Part shown: positions 22,801-34,800 of the stretch, piece after piece | How positions within the stretch are numbered: position 1 is the stretch's first letter | How the letters are laid out: each line of letters begins with the position of its first letter | Assembly: GCF_000003815.2 (NCBI RefSeq) | Contig: NC_049994.1 | Coordinates: 201,797-265,796, forward strand | Length of the DNA stretch: 64,000 nt | Origin: Branchiostoma floridae | Taxonomy: Eukaryota > Chordata > Leptocardii > Amphioxiformes > Branchiostomatidae | Direction of reading: 5' to 3' | The notes under the pieces: model-generated | The model's input: only the letters and a program-made list of their open reading frames with translations | Told to the model about the DNA's origin: nothing | The model's database searches: none | Position numbers and translations under genes: made by a program

Positions 22801-25800
22801 TCATTTATTTTGATAATTTCAAATCAGGGACTGGTTAAACACAATATCTACTAAATTCGACAGTGATGGTTTTTCTTACATCTGACCCCCTAGGACACTC
22901 GTCTCGCCGCCTGATGAGGTTGTAGAGTTCCAGGTCCTCATCAGTCTCCATGTGCGTGCGGTCTTGGGGGTCGTGCCAGATGTTGAGGTCGTCATCCTTC
23001 AGTCTCCTGGCGGGAAGCTGATCATAATAGTGAATGCTGTCGCCTCGGTCTCTGTTGAGAAAATAAGAAAAGGCGTCTGTGTGGCGTAATGAAAAGCCCA
23101 GACCCGACAGGTCCTGGGTTCGAATCCCCTGGCATGTGCCGTTGACGTAGTTTGGTAAAGGCAGTTAACACGACTTTTCTCACTTCAATTAGGAGGAACT
23201 GAGTACATAAGTCTGGTAAGGAACTTCTCTCGGATATGATACTGAATGAAGTTCCCATGTTTAAGGAGAGCCACACCTGGAGCATGTTAAAGAACCCACC
23301 ACACTTTTGAAAGAGTGAGGGGTTCTTCCCGATGTGGCTGGATCATATAAATCTGTTTGCATGCAGCATATGCTGCTCGCACTCTTAAGCAGAAAAAACA
23401 ACAACAGTGTTACACCATAAGGTGGTTTACCGGGAATAAGCAATAGAAACAAACAATGTGACAGGATTGAATTTTCTTTGACTGTCTTTCTTGTTGCCGT
23501 ACTATTGTACAAGTTTTTACACCCTGCTCCCTTGCTCCCATGCTTTTGTAAGATCGATTTCTGTTTCTTTAGAGGTTCGTTTACTACAAATAAGATCAGA
23601 CATAAGTCTGCGATATGTCGACAGCACTATGATATTCTATTTGCAAACCTCAATCAAAACATAACACAAGTAAGTTACCATGGAAGCAAACTAGAGTCGA
23701 TTCCATAGTACCGAGAGGGTGTTTCTTGCCTTTTGTTCTAACATTTTGGAAATCTTTGTAACAATCTAACTGTGATAAGTAACTGTTTAGAACTATTTAT
23801 AACATCTATGTGATGTTCTAAATATTTCTATAGTATTCAAACATGTTAGAAACATTTCTAACATCAAATACATTATTTCTGTTAGTTTCTAAACTGTTCC
23901 AACATAGATGAATCATGAGTCAATTTAATCTAATAGACAAGATGAAAATCTTGTTAAATGTCATTTTTTGGTACCGGAAGAAAATTGTTTCCTATCTAAT
24001 ACCATTATACGGACCAATGTTTGGCTACAGGATAAGCATAAATAAATATATTCCTGTCTTTAATGTGCTATAGATCAACCTTCAGACTTGACTTGTTGGC
24101 TAGGTGCAGAGATGTACGCTAGATCTTGTGTGCACTGACAAGGCTCTCCTTTTTAGTTTTGGCCGCACTATGTAATAAAGGGTCCAGCGACCGACCATGT
24201 CTTTTCAGGCTTTAGTTTATAAGTTTTATTGCAAATTCTTGCCCGAGGGCTAATTGTAGTAGTAGTAGTAGTAGTAGTAGTAGACTGGTTTATTCGTTTC
24301 ACAGAAATATAAATGACACGAAATAAAAGCAACCTTGCAGCCGCCAGAGGAGGCTGAATTGTGCAGCTTTTCAATCACAATAGTGGCTTAGATGCAAACA
24401 CAATTTATAACTAAAATTACGAGTGCGATTTTCGACAAGTACATGTACACGAGTTACTGCTAGATACATATTTATCATGTACAAACTATGTCACTTTTAA
24501 AAATCGTTTAAACTTTTTGCAAGTGAAAAAAGATGACATACAAATTATAGTAAACAGTATAGTAAGCGACTACTCTAGTCTAACTTAAACTAGTTAAAGA
24601 TGTAACTTTTGGGGTTTGACTTCTTTTTCTGAGACAGTGGAAGACGAAATGTCCCACTTTTTCTGTAATGTGTGGGCTTTGCGACGTTAAAAGGAGAGTA
24701 GTTTTCTTTTTGTCTGTAAACGTGGAGATTTTAGGATAAAATTTGGTGGCTTCTTTTAAGAGCTCTTTTCTCTCTTGATCCTAGAAGGGGCAGTTTGAGA
24801 TAAAATTTGTTTCGTCTTCTACCATATCTAACGTACAAGCTCTTTCAGTCACTCCTGGGCCAAATTTTAACAAGAAAATATTTAAATCACACTGTAGATC
24901 GTGCAATCAATACTAAAAATGTATAGATACAAATAATAAAAATGTATAGATTCAAATAATAAAAAAATCACAAGTCAATTCAAAAGTAAAAAAAAAAGAT
25001 GCGAACGAACAATGCTTAAGAATTTATTGTTAGGTATACCATATCAGTGATTCAGTACAATAACCAGTCATGTCTTGTAGTGTCTACTGTAAATGCAGAA
25101 ATGTTCACGGTGGTTTAATGTTCACGGTTTTCACGGTGACCACTTCACCGCGAATTTAAAACCACCGCGAACATTTTTCTATTATGGTATTAGATTGCAG
25201 TCTATGGTGTTACCGCGAACTTAAATCCACCGCGAAAAGTCCTTTTTCCCGCTACCGCGAAATTAAATCCCCGCGAACTTAAATACATTTACAGTATCAG
25301 ACTGACTACGCTGGACATTATAGGGATGATAATTTGCCAGGGGAGTTTTGCTACCAGAGGAGTTACTCGGCTGAGGAGAAAGATGAACCTTAGCGTGGAA
25401 CCTCACCTGGCCAATTTCCCGATTTTGTTTTGCAAAATTCTACGATCCCCGCACCTCCATAGGAAGGTCTCGTGTAGGCTACATTTCTTATAGTGAGTGT
25501 TAGAGCATGACTAGACGTGGTTACTAGTAATAGGAAGCGGCTCCACTGTACCTGTCCCATAGCGATGATCTTCTCGCCTCTACCTTCTCCTGCCGTTGAA
25601 ACAAGAACGGTCCGCAGAGCAACGCCGCTAACAGCTGTCCCATGGTATCTTGTCTGTCAAGATTCGTGAAATTGTCCGCTTGCTTCTCAACTAACGCGTG
25701 TACATGGCCACGTTTTATGCTTGGTAAAGCAACTTGTCCTTGCTAAAACCAGTGACTATTTCTTTTCTAATCGCACAGCGTCAGTTTCCCACTGGTTTCG

Positions 25801-28800
25801 AATCAAAGGACGAAAAGCGAGTTCACACGACTTTTTCCAATAGACCGGACTCCCATAGCAATACACTGAACCAGCCGGTTCTGAGTATCAAATTCAAGAG
25901 GGCGTCGACGGCACTACGACAACTTTAGATCGGAACTTCTGTGTCCGTACACCACTCCAACTCCTAGACTCTCCCTCCGAGTTTGCCTTTGGGAGTAACT
26001 CAGCCCGACATAGACCAACAACGAGCTCTAAAATTACCACGTCATTCAGTTGAATGTTTACCACCAAGATATGGCAACAAACATGAACTCCCAAACTTGT
26101 GCCGCAGGCTCAGGTCAGTCAACCCCGCTTCTAATAGAGTTCCCGGATACACACATAGACTTGGCCGTGTTTACAGAAAAACACTGCCCCTCGTGACTGA
26201 CTCGTGCGGCACTTGTGGTCAGACAACCGTTCAGAACACAATCATTAACATCAACATAATCGTGCGATAATTATGGTTAATGAGGCAGTTTAAAACATGG
26301 AATAACGGAGAAGCTGTGTTAGTCACATGGCAGACAACGTGGCTTACCCTCGCTTAATCAGTAGTGATTTGTAAGGCCTAAGGCCAGAGCAAGTAAATCT
26401 TATGGATGACATACTAGGCAGAATGCAAAAATAATGAGATAGCGCGAAATAAAACAAGATGGGTAGAAAAAAACAAGATTGCTAAATTTTCAAAATAGAC
26501 ACCATAAACGTCGTAACAAGATTTGAAGTGACAAAACATGGCATCACAAGTAAGAAGTCATTCATTCATGTATTAAAGAAATGAACTAGTGTATTAAATG
26601 TGATAGAATCTGGCAGCTACATTCATGGCTTCCATATTGGTGACACTTTTACAACTACCCAACAAGTTTTACTGCAACTATAGTCATGGCTACCTCCCTA
26701 GTGTCACTTCTACAAGTATGATTATCAGGCTACAACAAAATCTGACGATCCCCGAAGAGGAAAAGAATTCTTTTTCCCCTGAAATCTGGCGAACACTAAT
26801 GAGCGCACTGATGTCATCCATAGAATTTACTTGCCGTGGCCTAACTAGTAAAAAAAAATTGTTTCAGCACGCCGAACCAAGTTTTTTCTTCGACCGCTAT
26901 CACTGGCAAGGGACACAAAATTTCGATCCGACATCTAAGTCTAGAAAATTTTGTAGAATCCTTTTAAGATGCTTTCCAACACGTTCTTCTCATTTCTGCT
27001 GAAATAAAAAGAAAATGAGTACAGTGTATATCTGTATGGTTGGAATATGATGTTCTTGAAAATGCCAGTGCAATGACGCATTTCTGTTTCAGATAGTAAA
27101 ACACTTTTTTTTTTGTATCACTTCGAACGCTATTGTGATGAAAATATTTGAGAAGGAGGTCCACAAACAATTACTGGCTTACTTACATTTTCATGACATA
27201 CTTTGTACCAACCAGTCAGGCTTCAGACCAAGCCATTCAACAACCACCACCTTACTCGATGTTACTGACTACATATTGCATAATATCAACAGTGGTAAAC
27301 TAGTCGGTACTGTATTTCTTGATTTGAAAAAGGCGTTTGACACTGTTGATCACAGCCTACTTTTGACTAAACTGAATTGGATTGGCCTTCGGAGTACTGA
27401 GCTGGATTGGTTCACAAACTATCTTGCAGATCGCCAACAGCGAGTCTCACTGAATGGTTGCACATCAGATTCCATTCCTATTACTATTGGGGTACCTCAA
27501 GGGTCAATTTTAGGTCCCCTTCTTTTCAACCTGTTCATTAATGACCTACCCAAAGCTATAACCCGCAGTAAAGTAACCTTATATGCGGATGATACAGCTA
27601 TATTCTTTTCAAGTAATGACCCCAGATGTATAGAAAGCACATTAAACATGGAACTTAAACAAATTACTTCCTGGTTTAAGTCGAATCGACTTACTCTTAA
27701 CATCAAGAAGACAAAGTGTATGCTTATGGGCTCCACTAGGAAAACAAATTCTACTCCTGATTTGGAGATCAAGATTAATGGTGATACCTTGGAAAGGGTT
27801 AGCTCTTATAAATATCTGGGTGTCATACTTGATTCTAGCTTAAGTTTCACTGATCACTTGGATGAAGTCTGCAGTAAAATGTCACAGCGCCTAGGACTAT
27901 TAAGACGCCTACGGCCTTTAATATATCTCTGCACTGGTGTAGCAAATTTGTTGTATAAAACCCTTGCTCTACTACTCCTTGAATATTGTAACGTGGTATG
28001 GGACAACTGCAGTGCAGCCAACAAGCAGCGTCTCCAAATCCTCCAGAACCGGGGCGCACGAATCATCCTCCGACGTGAGCCGAGGTCGAATGTTGGGGAG
28101 CTGCATCAGGCACTGGGTTGGAGTCTGCTGCAGGAGCGAAGAACTCGGCAGATCTGCATTATGGTGTACGAATGCCTTCATGGCCTAGCACCCAACTACC
28201 TTCTCAACACATTTCGTTTCAATAACCAAATCCACAGTCATAACACCAGACAAGCACAACTCCTACATAAACCTAACTACACTTCAAGAGCAGGTCAACG
28301 CACATTTGCATACAGGGCAGCTGAAATATATAATACACTTAAACCTGAGACAAAACAAGCAACTACTCTTAAAGCCTTTAAACAGTCTCTGATATCATAA
28401 CACTGACATCTGACCTCTGATCCCAATGACTGTTCAATTACCTTATGATTTTTGTGATGTTGAGTTGTTATTGTGTATGAGTTGTTATTAGTAAGTTGCG
28501 TATATGATTTACTGATCCGAATTGGATTATTCTTTCTTATGTTCAGTCCGATTGATCAGGACAAAATGGCACTGACATCTGACCTCTGACCGCAATGACA
28601 GTACAATGACCCTATGAGTTTGTGATCTTGAGTTGTTTTTGTTATTAAGTATGAGTTGTTATTCTTTTGAGTTTTCCTAAGTTGCTTGTATGATTTACAA
28701 ACCCGAAATTGGATTATTGCTTTGTTATGTTCAATCCTATGTTTGTAGTTATCTTTTGTACTTTGAGTTATTATTATTGTTATAGGGCTCCCTTGGAAAT

Positions 28801-31800
28801 CAGTAACTACGTTAACTGAAGGGACTACCCTAAAGATCAATAAATAAATAAAATAAAAAAACGCAGCAAGGAAAATAACATTTCTTTTCCTACGGCAAAC
28901 GAACATATACTAATAACTTTATCTCGCAGAATCAGTATAGATAATGACGGAAATAAGGTAAACATAGGAAGACGTAAAAGTAATTCGTCAATTATGAATC
29001 CCAAAGCGGCAAGCCTTGTCCCGTGTGCTATTTCTCAAGTCCTTTAGCTGGATCTAAAGCTAAGGGCACAACCCGCCGTACGTGCATACGTGCTGTCTAC
29101 GTGCCAAAACGTGGGCAATCTGTTGGGATCCGTAAGTGGTAAGTACCGCCTCCGTACGAACTCATACGGAATCCGACGGATTTTGGGGCACACAGACACG
29201 CCGTAGAACTTCACGTGCAAGCAAAACTTTGTGTTGCCGTGTTGACATACTCCCTCCCTGTTCTTGCAAGTCGTTTCCTACGTTTTCAGAAATACGTCGC
29301 GGACGTGGCCCCAAAAAAACCGTGCGGTGGGTTGTGCCCTTAGCTTAAGGAATCCCCAAAGCGGCTAGCCTTGTCCTGTGTGCTACTTCTCTAGTCCTTC
29401 AGCTGGATCTAAACTACGGACAACAATCAGTGAACCTGGGAGAACAACACGCCAACTAGTGACAATTACCTCCATGCTGTGTCAGTCACATGGCAAAGCA
29501 CATGTTTTCAGCCAACTCACGCACACCATGTTTAAACCCGCACTCAAGAATTTATATTCAATAACAATCTAATTGAATTTTTTTGCTTCTAGTTATGCCT
29601 CAAGTTACGCTTCACAATTAATATTTAATAGTTTCTTCCTGAAGTTACTAGAATCGCTTCATATTCTATACATTATTACCTATCAAGCATAATTCAAACT
29701 TATATACTGTGTATAATGTAAAAGTGTCATCTGCCTCTGAACACGTGTGTGTCCTCGTGAATGGATCATGTCAAAGTCATCGAAGGATAACTGTGTTTTG
29801 TCAGTTTCACGTCATTCTATCTGTGATATAATAAGGCTGTTCTATAACCTAAGTTTTAATTGCATGATTCCTCGGGTGTAACCTGTTCCTAAACAGTTTC
29901 AACACTTGTATTCTTGAGTTGTGTGTATACTAGTACCCTGTATTTTTTTTTTACACACAAAAACATGTTCTCCATGCGTACGCAAGCGTGTCTAGTTAAA
30001 ATGGGATTAGTCTGATTATAGACGCCAGTGCCCCACGTCACTAGAATAAAATACATCAGTTGTGAGTCCATACATTGTGTAGGAAGACTCATATAAGTAC
30101 ACTAAGAGTATAAGCAGTGTAAAATACAGAAAATGGCGTTTCAGAGGGTCCAAATTAAAAAAAAAATTTCTCCGACAAACTTTGCGACAGCTTCCTCCTT
30201 TGGTGTTTGAAATGGTGAAAATATTTTGGGGCATCGCCCTCGCTGAAACCATGTGTCTTTTGGATAGAAAGTGCCATTGCCATTAAACTTAGCTTAATCT
30301 CGCAGCAAAATTTGCCCCTCAAAATGCAGGAAATAACGCTTTAGAGGGTAAAGTTCACCCCTCCCTTATACGAAATTTTGCTGCCACCGCCACATGTGTG
30401 TCCTCGTGAAGGGATTGTGTCAAAGTCATCGAAGGATAGTTGTGCTTTGTCAGTTTCACACCATTCTATCTGTGATTATCTTTGGATTGAGCTGCAACAA
30501 AACAGAAGTCTCATCTCCCCTTATATTTCCGTTTATACATGATTCACTATACATAATCAGAGTTTGCGACTGTCTATGTCTTGTTTTCTAATAAGAAGCT
30601 TGTTAAACTGCGCATGCACAGAGAAATGCACTGTGTGTAATGTATCTAAGGTAAAGCACCTGAGACTAGGGCTGGGTACCGACAAAACCGTTTTTTCTCA
30701 TTGGACCGGTCCAGAAAAGCCGGACCTGAAAAAATTGGGTGGACCGGATGTTGGACCTATTGGAAAATGAACACATCATAATTCACACGTTTCGGGGCTT
30801 ACCGGTGAAGGAAATAGCAACAGCGAAGTAGAGTATAGTCTATAGTCATTTCTACCAAGTTTTACAGCCAATCGTACGGAGGTAGTAGCCTTGTAGGATT
30901 TTAAAACGCCACTGGGAGTCAAATACTCCACAAAACAGATGTTTTTGTTACAAAATGGACCATTGTTTTGAGTATCGTCCATTCACAAGTTCTTACGTAC
31001 TGAATCAGGTCCAGGTTCAGGTCCAAACCTGGACCTTATCCTCTGGACCTGAACCGGACCTGGACCTGAATTTTCTGTACCGGTACCCACCCCTACCTGA
31101 GACACAACGTAGCAGAGAACAGTTTTCGGCCTGTAGGGATGCTAATAGTTACGGACCAGAAACTTTATGAATTCGACGCGGATAAAATTATAGTAGGATG
31201 TATTTCTAAAGCTCGACAAACGTGTATATAGATGTCGAGGGTTACACCCTCTTTGTAATAGGCCATGCGATGCCATGTGGAACTGCAGTTGACTCACCGA
31301 GTCAGTCAGCTGTAAAGGTCGCGCGCATTGATACAGGGAATGGGCAAACATCATGATCTTATACATACGATCTAAAAATAGACTCATTATACTAACATGT
31401 ACAAAAGTTCATGCCCCGCTATCTTTCACGCTACAGTCTTTATAGACGCCTCCAGATTTTGGCCGCGCTACTTTTTAACCCCTACGTCATTTCAGACGCG
31501 TAGAAATATTCTACCTTGTGGTCATCAGCAAAACACGTCTGGACAACCAAGCATTTTTACCTCCATGAAATGTCATGGAGGTTATATTTTACCCAGCGTT
31601 TGTGTGTGTGTGTGTCTGTCTGTCTGTCTGTCTGTCAACAAGATAACTCAAGAACAGCTAAATGGATTAGTTTCATACTTGGAGTGTTGGTGGGGTGCGA
31701 TGAAAGCTAGAAGTGATTAGATTTTGGGCCCCCTAGCGGCTTCCCTTGGTACTGCAGCGCAACTTCCGGTTTTGCTATCTCGTGTTCTGAACACGCTATG

Positions 31801-34800
31801 GTCACGATTTTTTGAGTGTTAGATAGCTCTTGTGCTCAGGAATAAGTGATATAAGTTTTGGCCCCCTACCGACTAGGTTTGGGATAGCAGGGGCATTTTT
31901 GTCAAAAACTTCTGAAGAGGATAACTCAAGAAGGAAACAATGGATCTTCATGATTTTTGGTATGTAGGTACCTTAGGCAATGTTGCACAAGATAAGATAC
32001 CAATTATGCAAATAGGGTTAAATTTGCATAATTAATGAGAATAATCTATCATGGCAGTTTTTTCAATGTATCTCTTGTCCCGGACATGATATAGTCTTGA
32101 CATTTGGATGNNNNNNNNNNNNNNNNNNNNNNNNNNNNNNNNNNNNNNNNNNNNNNNNNNNNNNNNNNNNNNNNNNNNNNNNNNNNNNNNNNNNNNNNNN
32201 NNNNNNNNNNACATGTAATTTCGGAACTGCAGGGGCGTTTTTGTCAAGACATTCCAAAGTGGATAACTGCAGAAAGGATTGACGGATTGGCATCATTTTA
32301 GGGGTGCAGGTAGCTTAGGCATAGGTGTTCATAATGATATACATGTTATGCAAATGAGGACCTTATTTGCATAATTAATGAGGAAATTGTATAATACCAT
32401 TATTACTAATAACTGGACTTCAATAAATGTAACACTTATTAATTATGATACATGGAATATAAGCAGATACCAAATATGGTAATGTGGAACTTATTTGCAT
32501 AATTTATGTAAAAATTGCAAAGCCGCTTTAAGTCTAATGATTGGAATTTTATACTTGTGACATGTGTACGTTAGTCAATGATGAACAACAACACGCATAA
32601 ATTATGTTAATGTCTTAGTCAATTGCATGAAATTTACAAAAGCTCTAAATTTTCATGGAGGTATGAGGTCGCCGAACTCTAGTTTATATTCAAATTTGAT
32701 TTGAATTTTGTGGCACTATTACATGTACAACCGTACTTTCTTCACGGTTTTCCTGTCGAATATAGGGGCAGCGCGACCAGGGCTCTAACCTGCTCGAATT
32801 TTTTTTCCGTCAGCCAATTCCCATTGTCGTGAAAACCGCGAAAACTAAGTTAAAAAGACGGAACCGAGACCTTGAAAAACGGTTTTTTAATGACATTATC
32901 GTATGCCGACACACTAAGTCAACAATCATAACAATAGCAAAACAAACAGTGTGTGGCTTTCCGACCGTGGACAGCGTCCCCAAGCAGCCTGTAGCTTCCA
33001 CTTTTAAAGAATTTTTGTCCGTCAAGGTTGACAGATTGGTTTAAAAACTTTTCCGTCACACGCAGCAAATATCCGTCAACTGACGGAAAAACGGACTATA
33101 GTTATCTATCAACATTTCCAAATTTACAGGCTTTCAAATTCTTTCCTTTGTTTAGTAATCTTCATTGAAATATTTACATGACCTTGATGCGTTCATAGTC
33201 GACTCGTCCAGAGAAACTTCGGCGTGAGAACTATTTGCACACGGGCCACGCCCCTCCCAACGACAGTCAGCTGGCCAAACAAGAGCTCAGAATGATTGAT
33301 TGATTTTGATTGATTTTATTTTGCACTTTAAAAAATGATACATACAGAAAATTATAGAATACAACAGAACGTGCAAGGGGGGAGAAAAAAGCCACGTGGC
33401 TTATACAAACTCTCCCCCCGTCAAAATATACAAATCATGATACAATTAAATGGTCATGAAGATTATACATCGAACAATAATAAACCAAGTGAAAATAATA
33501 TAACTCAGTGATCATACACAACGTTAATATTAATCTTAACATCAAAAACTGAAATTAGACAAAACTAAACATGATCAACAGATCATAAAGAAATTAGTCA
33601 AAATCATACAATTAATCATGCTAGCAAAACAAAATGAAAGCAAATACAGATAACCAAGACAATGGGTGCAAAGACTGCAAACAAACAGGTTAAAGGAGCA
33701 CCAAATACACGGTATAATACTAAATGATAATTGAGCATAACATGATCAAAAACAAGGAAAAAAACAACAAATCAGGAGTAAATAGTTGGCTTCTCTATAA
33801 GGTTGTTTTTCATACGTTTCTTGAAAATGGAAAGGGACTGACAATTTTGTAGGGAAAGACTTAGAGTGGCGGCTGGGAAAGTAGTACTCGCTCTTATGGC
33901 GGTGTTGTCAGCAGTGGTGGTGAATCATGTAGCAAAGATCATCTCTGCATCAGGGATGTTGAAGCACGTGTATAACCACGTGCCGGGCACATGTCGGCTT
34001 GTTCCCGGGGTAGAGCAGGGTTCAGAAGACATCGCACTGACCTCGTCTGGACTGGCGTTCATATCGTCAGGTATACTGCCGCCTGGCTTCATTCTGGACC
34101 CTGTCTACTTCTCCTTTCAACAGAGAATTCTTGTGTTTGACTTTAAGAACCCCACCAAGGGAGCCAAGGAAGTTCAGATCGTTCCCCAGAGCGTTAAAGA
34201 AGACTTCATGCCGCACGGTCTTAGCGTTTACGAAGACAAGTCGGGACAAGTTCGGCTCTTTGTCGTGAACCATGGCAAAGGTTACAAAGACAGAGTGGAG
34301 ATCTTTCGATTCGACTCCGACTCAAACAGCCTGCATCACATCGAGTCTGTCAAGCACCCACTTCCGTACAGCCTGAATGACATTGTGGCCACGGGACCTG
34401 ATAGTTTTTACGCCACCAATGACAAGTACAGCACTGGTTTATACAGCAAGATGGCGGAGACTTGGCTTCTACTCCCGTGGTCCAATGTTGTCTACTACAG
34501 CGGCGGGGAGGCAATCATCGTGGCCGACGGCTTACTGTACGCTAACGGTGTCAACCTCTCGCCCGACGGCAAGCTCGTTTATGTTGCAAACCCCACCGCT
34601 GCGGCGGTGACCGTATATCACCGACATGACGACAACACTCTACTGTTCAGCCATGACATAATACTACACACAGGTGTTGATAATATCTGTGTGGACCCTG
34701 CCAACGGGGATCTGTGGGTAGGGGCTATCCCTAGACCAATCGATTTTTCCGTACACATGCAAAACGCGTCCCATCCGTGCGGCTCCCAGGTGCTGCGGAT

